Shown: positions 34,126 through 40,801 of the stretch, in pieces
How positions within the stretch are numbered: position 1 is the stretch's first letter
Layout of the letters: each line of letters begins with the position of its first letter
Assembly (NCBI GenBank): GCA_036266975.1
Contig: DATAWZ010000225.1
Location: forward strand, 1-40,801
Length of the DNA stretch: 40,801 nucleotides
From: DATAWZ01 sp036266975
Lineage (GTDB): Bacteria; Actinomycetota; Thermoleophilia; Solirubrobacterales; Solirubrobacteraceae
Direction of reading: 5' to 3'
Made by a program: the position numbers and the translations under genes
Notes under the pieces: model-generated
Databases searched by the model: none
Told to the model about the DNA's origin: nothing
The model's input: only the letters and a program-made list of their open reading frames with translations

Positions 34126-35303
34126 GCGACCTGCCCCGCCCCGCGCTCGGCGGCGTGCTTCTCGCTGAAGGCGTTGATCGCCGCCCACTGACGCTCGGCG
34201 AGCGGGTCGCGCACGCTGCGCGTCCACGCCTCGTTGGCCAGAAGCCGCTTGGTCGTGCGCTTGAAGTGCGCGATCACGTGGTTGGCGAACAGGTGGTAGT
34301 GGTGCAGCGTCGCCTCCCACGGCGCCCAGTTGTGGGCGAACATCAGGTAGGCGCCGAACCCGCCGTTGGACTGCTCCTGCAGCTGCTCGATCTTCTCGAT
34401 CGCGTCGTCGACCGTCCCGATCACCCCCATGCCGCTCTCGATGACGAACTCGATGCGCTCGCTCGTCGTCCTGCCCTGGACCCCGAGCTGGGGCGCGGCG
34501 GCGGTGTGCTGCAGGTAGTCGAACCAGGCGTCGATCCCGTGGGCGACGTCGGCGATCGCGCGATCGCGGGTGTCGGCCAGGTGCATCGGCCCCACCAGCC
34601 GCCAGGCCTCGCGGTCGGGCTGCTGGCCGTGCTCGCGCGCCATGTCCTCGACGACGTTCCAGTGCAGCGCGAGCGCGTCGAAGCCCGCCTGGCTCATCGT
34701 CGCGCCGATCGAGATCATGCCCAGGCCGTGCTTGCCGACCAGGCGCGGGCCCGAGGGCGAGACGATCGCCGCCGTGGCGACCTCGAAGTGCGGGTCGCTG
34801 TAGCAGTCCATCTGCAGCCGCGCCTCCTCGAGGCGGTAGCGGCCGGTGTCGATCGAGATCGGCTCGTCGCTGCGCAGCAGGTGCATGAGCACGTCGACGT
34901 CCCGCTCGAGCGCGGCGCGCGCGTCGGCGGGGTCCAGCCCGAGCATCAGCGCGTCGGTGGCGAGCGCGCCGGGGCCAACCCCGAGCATCGCGCGGCCGCG
35001 CGTGAGGTGGTCGAGCAGGACCATGCGGTCGGCCACCAGGAAGGGGTTGTGGTAGGGCAGCGACAGGACGCCGGCCCCGAGTCGGATGTTGCGGGTCACC
35101 TGCGCGGTGTGGGCGATGAACATCAGCGGGTCGCCGATCGGCTCGACCCCACACGAGTGGTGCTCTCCGAACCAGGCCTCGTCAAAGCCCATGTCGTCCA
35201 GCGTCTGTACGAGCTGGACGTCGCGCTGCAGGCTGTAGGTGGGATTCTGTCCCACCGGGACGTGATGCGGCGGCAGGAAGATGCCGAAGCGCATACGCGA
35301 CAT
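34122..35303 (-). CDS. LLM-class monooxygenase, limonene 1,2-monooxygenase (LimB)-like
   Basis: 393 aa. MRFGIFLPPHHVPVGQNPTY (near the start), DDMGFDEAWFGEHHSCGVEP (~37), LGAGVLSLPYHNPFLVADRM (~75) and LDHLTRGRAMLGVGPGALAT follow the pattern of the group annotated as limonene 1,2-monooxygenase/alkanal monooxygenase alpha chain. It would use FMNH2 and O2. The name reflects similarity only; the natural substrate may be another terpenoid or aliphatic compound. Operon with the nitroreductase; promoter at 35331-35359 carries the 16-bp palindrome. Confidence 0.85.
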   Translation of the reverse strand: MSRMRFGIFLPPHHVPVGQNPTYSLQRDVQLVQTLDDMGFDEAWFGEHHSCGVEPIGDPLMFIAHTAQVTRNIRLGAGVLSLPYHNPFLVADRMVLLDHLTRGRAMLGVGPGALATDALMLGLDPADARAALERDVDVLMHLLRSDEPISIDTGRYRLEEARLQMDCYSDPHFEVATAAIVSPSGPRLVGKHGLGMISIGATMSQAGFDALALHWNVVEDMAREHGQQPDREAWRLVGPMHLADTRDRAIADVAHGIDAWFDYLQHTAAAPQLGVQGRTTSERIEFVIESGMGVIGTVDDAIEKIEQLQEQSNGGFGAYLMFAHNWAPWEATLHHYHLFANHVIAHFKRTTKRLLANEAWTRSVRDPLAERQWAAINAFSEKHAAERGAGQVA

Positions 35304-35330
35304 GTCTCCTCCTCGAGTTTGAACGAGCCG

Positions 35331-35382
35331 ACGGTAGCCGCCCTCGCCTCCTCTGTCAACACTACTGTGGAATTGCTAGTCT
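35331..35382. promoter_or_regulatory. Divergent promoters with shared 16-bp operator (site 2)
   Basis: Operator TCAACACTACTGTGGA (35356-35371). Minus strand: TTGACA (35359-35354), 17-bp spacer, TACCGT (35336-35331) for the LimB-like gene. Plus strand: TAGTCT (35377-35382), 6 nt before the ATG at 35389, predicting a leaderless cyclase message. Confidence 0.68.
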
Positions 35383-35388
35383 GCCCGC

Positions 35389-36147
35389 ATGCGCATCGTC
35401 GACCTGTCGGCCCCGATCGTCGCGAGCCCGCCGGGCGCGCCGAGCTACCAGCGCACCGAGGTGGAGTACCTCGACCACGCCGCCGGAGCGCAGGAGATCG
35501 AGACGGTGTTCGGGGTCCCGCGCGAGCTGCTGCGCGACGGCGAGGGCTGGACGCGCGAGACGCTCACGCTCGGCACCCACAACGCCACCCACGTCGACGC
35601 GCCCTGGCACTACAACTCGACGATCGACGGCACGCCGGCGGAGACGATCGAGCAGCTGCCGCTCGAGTGGTTCTTCGCGCCCGGCGTGGTCGTCGACTTC
35701 AGGGGCAAGGAGGACGGCGATGCGATCACCGCCGCCGAGATGGAGCAGGCCCTCGCCGCCGCCGGCCATCAGCTGAACGAGCGCGACATCGTGCTCGTGC
35801 GCACCGGGCGCGATGCGTTCTACGAGCAGCTGGACTACATCGCGCGCGGGCCCGGCGTCACCGCCGAGGCGACGCGCTGGCTGTACGAGCGCGGCGTGCG
35901 GGTGATGGGCATCGACGCCTGGGGCTGGGACCGGCCGCTGCACATGCAGGCCGCCGACGCCCAGCGCGAGCGGCGCACCGGGATCTTCTGGGAGGCCCAC
36001 CAGGTCGGGCTGCGCTACTCGCAGATCGAGCGGCTGTACGGCCTGCACCAGCTGCCGCCGAGCGGCTTCACCGTCGCGTGCTTTCCGCTGCGGGTCGCGC
36101 GCGCGAGCGCGGCGCCGGCCCGCGTGGTGGCGATCCTCAAGGACTAG
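35389..36147 (+). CDS. Cyclase-family (kynurenine formamidase-like) metal-dependent hydrolase
   Basis: 252 aa. The metal-binding signature H-x3-H-x-D-x3-H is present in LGTHNATHVDAPWHYNS (~65). The IDAWGWDRPLHMQAADAQRE and HQVGLRYSQIERLYGLHQLP segments belong to the same family, which hydrolyses formamides, lactones or cyclic compounds with a Zn or Mn centre. The name cyclase is historical. Transcribed alone from the divergent operator region. Confidence 0.87.
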   Translation: MRIVDLSAPIVASPPGAPSYQRTEVEYLDHAAGAQEIETVFGVPRELLRDGEGWTRETLTLGTHNATHVDAPWHYNSTIDGTPAETIEQLPLEWFFAPGVVVDFRGKEDGDAITAAEMEQALAAAGHQLNERDIVLVRTGRDAFYEQLDYIARGPGVTAEATRWLYERGVRVMGIDAWGWDRPLHMQAADAQRERRTGIFWEAHQVGLRYSQIERLYGLHQLPPSGFTVACFPLRVARASAAPARVVAILKD

Positions 36148-36432
36148 ATGGTTGATGCCACGGTCCGGGTGTAGTCGTGGTTTGAGAGGAGCTGTGGGGG
36201 AGGGTTGAAGGTTGGCCGTGGCGGGCCGGGGGGCTCGCGCCGCTGCGGAGGACTGGCAGCTCGACCGCCCCGCGGCAGAGCGCGGCCATCCTCGGTCGTG
36301 CGGCCTGCACCTTCGCGGTCGCCCTGAGCGACCTGTGCGCTCTGCAGAGGCGCCGCGCTCGCTCGCCGCACGGGCACGCGCCCCCGAGGCCGGGTGCCGG
36401 CGGGTGCACGAGGCGGTCCTCCAGGTGATCTG

Positions 36433-36516
36433 GCCGGCGAGGCACGCTCGGCCGGTGGCCCGGGGCTGGGACTGGCGATCTCGCGGGCGATCGCCCGGGC
36501 GCACGTCGCGCGCGGG
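36433..36516 (+). pseudogene. Histidine kinase G2-box remnant
   Basis: The plus-strand frame reads LAGEARSAGGPGLGLAISRA, then IARAH, which is close to the end of the HATPase domain of sensor kinases (G2 box GxGLGLxI). Neither the F box upstream nor the usual beta-strand end downstream is present, so it would be a short relic. The match is short and could be chance. Confidence 0.4.
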
Positions 36517-36558
36517 GATGAGCGAGGGCTTCAACCAGCCGGTGGCCGCCTGACGGGA

Positions 36559-36607
36559 GGGGTGTGGTTCGTAACTTGCGCTATGCGCAACTCACCAACC
36601 ACACCCC
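36559..36607. terminator. 49-bp near-perfect palindrome (convergent terminator or repeat)
   Basis: Outer arms GGGGTGTGGTT (36559-36569) and AACCACACCCC (36597-36607) are perfect. The centre TTGCGC-TAT-GCGCAA (36576-36590) is also perfect, and three of the six positions between them pair as well. It lies between the convergent cyclase and DivIVA-like genes. A strong bidirectional terminator is the simplest reading; a REP-type or miniature element is the alternative. Confidence 0.6.
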
Positions 36608-36642
36608 CCAGCGGAACGCCAATTCCGCGCCGCGATCCTGGC

Positions 36643-37140
36643 TTACTGCTCGCCGCCCTCGGCGGGCGCGACGTCGTCGGGCGGTGACGCCGGCTCGGCG
36701 GCCGGGAAGCGACGCTCGGCCCCGACCGCGAGCGCCTGGAGCGCCTCGGCCACGCGGTGGGTGTCCTCGAGCAGCCGGGTCCGCTCGGCCCACAGCCGCT
36801 CGATCTCGCCGTCGAGCAGCCGCACGCGCAACTCGGCGTCGCGCAGCATCTGCTCGGCCTGCTCCTCGCAGATCCGCAGCCGCTCCTCGGCGCTGGCCCG
36901 CGCGTCGGCGAGCAGCGCCGCCGAGACGCTCTGCGCCTCGCGCAGAATGCCCGCGGTTCGCTGGCCGATGTCGGCGATCGCCTGCTGGACGGCGGGCTGG
37001 GGATCGCCACGCTCGATCTCGTCGATCAGCCGCGCGACGAGCTCCACGTACTCGTCGACCGCGCTGGGGTCATAGCCGCGCAGGCTCATCGGGAAGCTCG
37101 CCTGACGCAGCGCGTCCAGGGGAAGGGAAGGTGTGCTCAT
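36643..37140 (-). CDS. DivIVA-like coiled-coil protein
   Basis: 165 aa from ATG 37140. FPMSLRGYDPSAVDEYVELV (~14) matches the DivIVA/Wag31 N-terminal lipid-binding motif (RGYD-x2-x-VD-x-Y/F). Residues ~45-145 are heptad-rich coiled coil (ILREAQSVSAALLADARASA, then EERLRICEEQAEQMLRDAEL), and the tail is Pro/Ala-rich. It is shorter than Wag31 itself; such small members act in polar growth or cell-division scaffolding. Its inclusion in the catabolic block is positional only, although its 5' side faces the operator at 37200. Confidence 0.75.
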   Translation of the reverse strand: MSTPSLPLDALRQASFPMSLRGYDPSAVDEYVELVARLIDEIERGDPQPAVQQAIADIGQRTAGILREAQSVSAALLADARASAEERLRICEEQAEQMLRDAELRVRLLDGEIERLWAERTRLLEDTHRVAEALQALAVGAERRFPAAEPASPPDDVAPAEGGEQ

Positions 37141-37199
37141 CAGGTGGGTGCTTCGCGCCCCCGGGGGCGGCTCCTTCCGGTGCAACCGTCACCCCAGAT

Positions 37200-37240
37200 T
37201 CCACACTAGTGTTGACAAGGCCGGGAGGCGCTGGGAAGAT
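37200..37240 (+). promoter_or_regulatory. Promoter with 16-bp operator (site 3) before the acyl-CoA dehydrogenase
   Basis: Operator TCCACACTAGTGTTGA (37200-37215) is the same palindrome as sites 1 and 2 in reverse orientation. TTGACA (37212-37217), 17-bp spacer, GAAGAT (37235-37240) points to the ATG at 37248, again with almost no leader. Confidence 0.68.
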
Positions 37241-37247
37241 CGCAGCC

Positions 37248-38441
37248 ATGGCCACCGCCCCCGCCCGCCGGTTCAGCGATTCCCCCCTGCTGCCGGCCAC
37301 CGACGAACGCCGCGCGCTGCGCGACGCCGTCGCCCAGCTCGGCTCGCGCTACGGTCGCCCCTACTTCCAGCAGATCGTCCGCGAGGGCGGGCCGCCGCTC
37401 GAGCTGTGGAACGAGCTCGGGCGCGCCGGGTTCCTCGGGGCCCACATCTCCGAGCCCCACGGCGGCGGAGGCGGGTTCGTCGACACCGCGACGGTCATCG
37501 AGGAGACCGCCTCGCTCGGCTGCCCGATCCAGTTCATCGTCATCTCGCCGACGATCTGCGGGACGATCCTCGACCGCCACGGCTCGGAGGCCCTGCAGGA
37601 CCGCTGGCTGGCCGGGATCGCCGACGGCAGCATGAAGATGTGCTTCGGGATCACCGAGCCCGACGCCGGCACCAACACCCACCGGATCTCCACGACGGCC
37701 ACGCGCCATGCCGACGGCGGCTGGCGCATCAACGGCGGCAAGTACTGGACGACCGGCGCCAACGAGGCCGACGCGCTGCTCGTCGTCGCCCGCGACGCCG
37801 AGCTCGGGCCGTCGGGCAAGCCGACCCTTTCGCTGTTCGTCGTCGAGAAGGACGCGCCCGGGCTGACGATCCACCCGATCGACTCGGCCCTGTCCAGCGC
37901 CGAGAAGAGCTACACGGTCTTCTACGACGACGTCCCGGTCGCGCCGGACGGGCTGATCGGCGCCGAGGGCGAGGGCCTGAAGCAGGTGTTCGCCGGGCTG
38001 AACCCCGAGCGCATCGCCGCCGCCTCGCTCGCCAACGGGATGTCGCTGTACGCGCTCACCCGGGCCGCCGAGTACGCGCGCGAGCGCGTCGTGTGGGACG
38101 AGCCGATCGGCGCCCACCAGGGGATCGCCCACCCGCTGGCCAAGGCCTACATCGACGTGCAGATGGCGCGGATGATGACCTTCCGCGCCGCCGAGCTGTT
38201 CGACGCCGGCTCGCCCGCCGCCGGCGAGGCGGCCAACATGGCCAAGCTCACCGCCGCCGACGCCTGCCTGCAGGCGCTCGACCAGGCGATGCAGACCCAC
38301 GGCGGCAACGGGCTCTCCAACGAGATCGGCATCGCCGACCTGTGGTTCCTGGCGCGGATGCTCAAGACCGCGCCGGTGAGCCGCGAGATGATCCTCAACC
38401 ACATCGCCCAGCACAGCCTGGGACTGCCCAAGAGCTATTGA
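37248..38441 (+). CDS. Acyl-CoA dehydrogenase
   Basis: 397 aa. MCFGITEPDAGTNTHRISTT (~131) is ACAD signature 1; WRINGGKYWTTGAN and GLTIHPIDSALSSAEKSYTV continue the middle beta domain. ALDQAMQTHGGNGLSNEIGI (~347) contains the glutamate at the catalytic-base position. FAD-dependent alpha,beta-dehydrogenation of an acyl-CoA; electrons would go to ETF. The TGA overlaps the TTG start of the acyl-CoA synthetase. First gene of the regulon's beta-oxidation operon. Confidence 0.9.
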   Translation: MATAPARRFSDSPLLPATDERRALRDAVAQLGSRYGRPYFQQIVREGGPPLELWNELGRAGFLGAHISEPHGGGGGFVDTATVIEETASLGCPIQFIVISPTICGTILDRHGSEALQDRWLAGIADGSMKMCFGITEPDAGTNTHRISTTATRHADGGWRINGGKYWTTGANEADALLVVARDAELGPSGKPTLSLFVVEKDAPGLTIHPIDSALSSAEKSYTVFYDDVPVAPDGLIGAEGEGLKQVFAGLNPERIAAASLANGMSLYALTRAAEYARERVVWDEPIGAHQGIAHPLAKAYIDVQMARMMTFRAAELFDAGSPAAGEAANMAKLTAADACLQALDQAMQTHGGNGLSNEIGIADLWFLARMLKTAPVSREMILNHIAQHSLGLPKSY

Positions 38442-40552
38442 GCGCCGCGCTCGCCGACATCGTGCGCACCCAGGCGGCGCGCCAGCCCGAAGCCGAGGCG
38501 CTCTCGTGCGGAACGCGCCGGCTGACCTGGGCGCAGCTGGACGAGCACAGCTCGCGTGTGGCCGGCGCGCTGATCGGCGCCGGCGCGCGCCGGGGCGCCC
38601 GCGTCGCCGTCCTCTCGCGCAACAACGCCGAGTTCTTCGAGGTCGCCTTCGGCGCGGCCAAGGCCGGCCTGGTGACCGCGCCGCTGAACTGGCGGCTGGC
38701 CGCGCCCGAGCTCGCGGCGATCCTCGCCGACCTCGAGCCGACCGTGCTCTTCGCCGACCGCGAGAGCGCCGAGCTGCTGCCCGCCGCGACCCGGGAGACG
38801 GCGATCCTCTACGAGGACGGATACCAGGCGTGGCGCGACCGAGCGCCCGGCGATGACCCGCACGTCGCCGTCGACCCGGACGACCCCGTGTACATGCTCT
38901 ACAGCTCGGGGACGACCGGGCTGCCCAAGGGGATCGTGCTCACCCACGCGAACCTCGCGCTGTCCGAGCGCATGGCGCGCGAGGCGTTCCGCATGGACGA
39001 GGGCACCGTGCACATGTGCCCGGGGCCCCAGTTCCACATCGCCGGCGCGGGCACCGGGCTGATGGCGATGTTCACCGGCGGGCGCACGGTCGTCATCCGC
39101 GACGTCGTCCCCGAGCTGCTGCTGCAGACGATCGGCGCCGAGGGCGTCACCCACGCGTTCATGGTCCCGGCGGTCATCGGAATGGTCATCGACTCCCCCG
39201 CCCTGGCCCCGACCGACGTGAGCAGCCTGCGGCAGGTCTCCTACGGCGCCGCGCCGATCAGCGAGGCGCTGCTGCGCCGCGCGATCGACGCGCTCGGCTG
39301 CGACTTCCTCGGCGTCTACGGGATGACCGAGACGGCGGGCACGGCGGTGACCCTGGACCCCGAGGACCACGTCCCCGAGCTGCTGCGCTCGGTCGGGAAC
39401 CCGCTGCCGTGGATGGAGCTGAAGGTCGCCGACCTGGCCAGCGGGCAGGTGGCCGCGCCCGGAGTAGTCGGCGAGATCATGATCCGCTCGGGCGGCGTGA
39501 CCCCCGGCTATTGGCGCCAGCCCGAGGTGACGGCCGCGACGATCACCGCCGACGGGTGGCTGCACACCGGCGACGGCGCCTACCGCGACGAGCGCGGCTA
39601 CGTCTTCCTCGCCGACCGGATCAAGGACATGATCATCTCCGGCGGGGAGAACGTGTACCCGGCCGAGGTCGAGAACGCGCTCGCCGAGCACCCGGCGATC
39701 GCCGAGGTCGCGGTGATCGGCGTCCCGCACGAGCGCTGGGGCGAAACGGTCAAGGCGGTCGTCGTCCCGCGCGCCGAGGCGCGCCCCGACGCCGAGGAGA
39801 TTCGCTCGTTCGCGCGCGCCCACCTCGCCGGCTACAAGTGCCCCACGTCGGTCGAGCTCCTCGCCGAGCTCCCGCGCAACCCCTCGGGCAAGGTGCTCAA
39901 GCGGCTGCTGCGCGAGCGCTACGCGCCGGCGCTGGTCGGCCTCGTGCGCCGCTGGGCGGTCGACTGGCTCGGCGCCGGCGACGAGAGCGCAGCGCGCGAG
40001 GTGCTCGCCGAGGACTACACGCTGTGCATCGGCAGCCACCGCTTCGAGGACCGCGACGCGTACATGCAGGCGACGATCGATGGGCTGCTCGACCCGTTCC
40101 CGGGTGTCCAGGCGGCGATCCACGACCTCGTCTGCTCGGGTTCGCACGCCGCGGTGGACCTGACCCTGCACGACGAGCACGTCGCGTGGGGCGTGGTCGC
40201 CCTGTTCGAGCTGGGCGGCGATCGGATCGTGCGCGGCTGGGCCGCGGAGGACTACCTCGCGCGCCGGCGCCAGCGCGCCGAGGGCGTGCGCGACGCGCTG
40301 CGCCCGGCGATGGCCGCGCCCTGGAGCACGCCCGCGGTCGCGCCCGATCCCGCCGCCGAGGCGCGAGCCCGTGAGCGGCTCGACGGCGCCCAGATCGACC
40401 TGCTCTTCTCGGCCGGCGAGCGCGTGGCCTACCACGGGGTGTGGCACCACGCGGGCGAGCCGCCGCTCCCGTTCGCCGGGATCGACGAGCACGTGATCAG
40501 CGACCTGCTCGGGCAGCGCCGGGCCGCGAGCGCGGGCGGGAGCGTCCGATGA
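38438..40552 (+). CDS. Acyl-CoA synthetase fused to a C-terminal NTF2/SnoaL-like domain
   Basis: 704 aa from a TTG (38438) overlapping the dehydrogenase stop. ANL motifs: YSSGTTGLPKG (~155), YGMTETAG (~293), DRIKDMIISGGENVYPAEVE (~392) and NPSGKVLKRLLRERY (~480) with the catalytic lysine, a complete ligase of ~490 residues. The frame continues without a stop into RRWAVDWLGAGDESAAREVL, then AEDYTLCIGSHRFEDRDAYM, and LVCSGSHAAVDLTLHDEHVA, the cone-shaped NTF2/SnoaL fold (~502-615), and a ~90-residue tail. The fusion is unusual; the extra domain may bind or isomerise the acyl substrate, or the two parts may be a gene merger. Confidence 0.85.
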   Translation: MSAALADIVRTQAARQPEAEALSCGTRRLTWAQLDEHSSRVAGALIGAGARRGARVAVLSRNNAEFFEVAFGAAKAGLVTAPLNWRLAAPELAAILADLEPTVLFADRESAELLPAATRETAILYEDGYQAWRDRAPGDDPHVAVDPDDPVYMLYSSGTTGLPKGIVLTHANLALSERMAREAFRMDEGTVHMCPGPQFHIAGAGTGLMAMFTGGRTVVIRDVVPELLLQTIGAEGVTHAFMVPAVIGMVIDSPALAPTDVSSLRQVSYGAAPISEALLRRAIDALGCDFLGVYGMTETAGTAVTLDPEDHVPELLRSVGNPLPWMELKVADLASGQVAAPGVVGEIMIRSGGVTPGYWRQPEVTAATITADGWLHTGDGAYRDERGYVFLADRIKDMIISGGENVYPAEVENALAEHPAIAEVAVIGVPHERWGETVKAVVVPRAEARPDAEEIRSFARAHLAGYKCPTSVELLAELPRNPSGKVLKRLLRERYAPALVGLVRRWAVDWLGAGDESAAREVLAEDYTLCIGSHRFEDRDAYMQATIDGLLDPFPGVQAAIHDLVCSGSHAAVDLTLHDEHVAWGVVALFELGGDRIVRGWAAEDYLARRRQRAEGVRDALRPAMAAPWSTPAVAPDPAAEARARERLDGAQIDLLFSAGERVAYHGVWHHAGEPPLPFAGIDEHVISDLLGQRRAASAGGSVR

Positions 40553-40605
40553 GCAGTGCCGCGCAGACCCCAATCGTTCACCTCAACGCAGCGCTGCCCC
40601 GATGA
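40549..40605 (+). CDS. Possible 18-aa ORF coupled at both ends
   Basis: ATG at 40549 overlaps the previous stop (ATGA). The frame MSSAAQTPIVHLNAALPR ends at 40605 and its TGA overlaps the ATG of the next gene. The double overlap would suit translational relay; a chance spacer frame is equally possible. Confidence 0.3.
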   Translation: MSSAAQTPIVHLNAALPR

Positions 40606-40801
40606 GCGGCGAGCTGCGCCTCGAGCGCTCCGGGGCGACGCTCGTGATCACGATCGACCGCCCGCAGGCGCGCAACGCGATCAACCGCCAGATCGCGCTC
40701 TCGCTCGCCGCCGCGATGGACGAGCTCGACGGCGAGGACGCGCTGCGCGTCGGCGTGCTCACCGGCGCCGGCGGGACGTTCAGCGCGGGCATGGACCTGA
40801 A
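40602..40801 (+). CDS. Enoyl-CoA hydratase/isomerase family protein, N-terminal part
   Basis: The first 66 residues are in the window. LVITIDRPQARNAINRQIAL (~14) is the crotonase-fold start, and VGVLTGAGGTFSAGMDL (~49) contains the oxyanion-hole loop (GAGGTFSAGMD). It would hydrate the enoyl-CoA from the acyl-CoA dehydrogenase, completing the next beta-oxidation step, and appears to be in the same operon. The 3' end is beyond the window. Confidence 0.88.
   Translation, partial: MSGELRLERSGATLVITIDRPQARNAINRQIALSLAAAMDELDGEDALRVGVLTGAGGTFSAGMDL

Larger units (their letters stand above)
36148..36642. other. 495-nt gap with degenerate sequence and a large palindrome
   Basis: No intact gene is recognised. 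The first ~280 nt (36148-36430) give no family match on either strand. It continues into a histidine-kinase-like remnant (36433-36516) and a 49-bp near-palindrome (36559-36607), listed separately. The region looks like decayed or intergenic DNA between convergent genes. Confidence 0.5.

Noticed and set aside
36148..36430. Possible transposase remnant in the gap after the cyclase gene
   Set aside because: Frames on both strands lack any DDE, HTH or terminal inverted repeat signature I could recognise.
37133..38437. A continuous plus-strand frame that would extend the acyl-CoA synthetase N-terminus by over 400 residues
   Set aside because: It is an Arg/Pro-rich shadow of the acyl-CoA dehydrogenase gene in another frame; the ligase starts at TTG 38438, where the family homology begins.
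1..40801. CRISPR arrays, tRNA or rRNA genes, integrases
   Set aside because: No regularly spaced repeats, cloverleaf-like sequence or recombinase motifs were found by eye; a tRNA scan and profile search would be decisive.

Overview
The window is very GC-rich, densely packed DNA with many GTG/TTG starts and 4-nt ATGA/GTGA gene overlaps. Together with two TetR regulators of the type common in actinobacterial lipid catabolism, several luciferase-like flavin monooxygenases, a DivIVA-like coiled-coil protein and lipoprotein-anchored importers, this points to a high-GC actinobacterium. A soil Thermoleophilia/Solirubrobacterales-like lineage is my guess; the genus cannot be fixed from the sequence alone. 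No rRNA, tRNA, CRISPR array or intact transposase was seen.

Layout. (1) 1-5232: a frameshifted zinc alcohol dehydrogenase running off the left edge, then an acyl-CoA synthetase, a Baeyer-Villiger-type monooxygenase, a TetR regulator and an NADPH-dependent FMN reductase in one overlapping operon. This looks like a ketone/alcohol oxidation module. (2) 5242-7475: D-Ala-D-Ala carboxypeptidase, an alpha/beta hydrolase and a thioredoxin-fold protein. (3) 7683-21407: an accessory block of less extreme base composition. It holds an atypical LuxR-type regulator, a YceI protein, THREE paralogous pairs of fumarate-reductase/AprA-like flavoprotein plus 2x[4Fe-4S] ferredoxin, and an SsuABC/TauABC-type importer with two tandem lipoprotein receptors. 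A 53-aa small ORF, a luciferase-like monooxygenase (frameshifted) and a decayed alpha/beta hydrolase complete it. I regard this as the best candidate for an undescribed system, probably import and redox conversion of an organosulfur or similar small anion. (4) 21563-25843: a MacB-type ABC exporter (permease plus ATPase) with only the last residues of its adaptor, butted against a beheaded histidine kinase, then a 5'-less Ig-like surface protein and an intact GH16 glycanase. At least one rearrangement or assembly junction lies here, at about 23545. (5) 25880-29719: dehydrogenase, methyltransferase, HAD phosphatase and a ScyD/ScyE-like secreted beta-propeller protein. (6) 29784-40801: a TetR regulator and a catabolic cluster: two luciferase-like monooxygenases (one LimB-like), SDR, HSL-type esterase, nitroreductase, cyclase-family hydrolase, acyl-CoA dehydrogenase, an acyl-CoA synthetase fused to an NTF2/SnoaL-like domain, and the start of an enoyl-CoA hydratase.

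How it works together. In region 6 the same 16-bp palindrome, TCMACACYASTGTRGA-like, sits over the -35 box (TTGACA/TTGACT) of three separate divergent promoters. This defines a regulon, most simply repressed by the TetR protein encoded at 29784. Oxygenases and dehydrogenases would open the substrate, and hydrolase, ligase, ACAD and hydratase would feed it into beta-oxidation. Several genes there have a -10 box only 5-7 nt before the start codon, which suggests leaderless mRNAs. In region 3, one minus-strand transcript of about 10 kb, from a TTGAGC-17-TATGTA promoter at 21419-21447, would express two flavoprotein/ferredoxin pairs, the importer and the monooxygenase. The plus-strand YceI-flavoprotein-ferredoxin operon lies beside the LuxR regulator.
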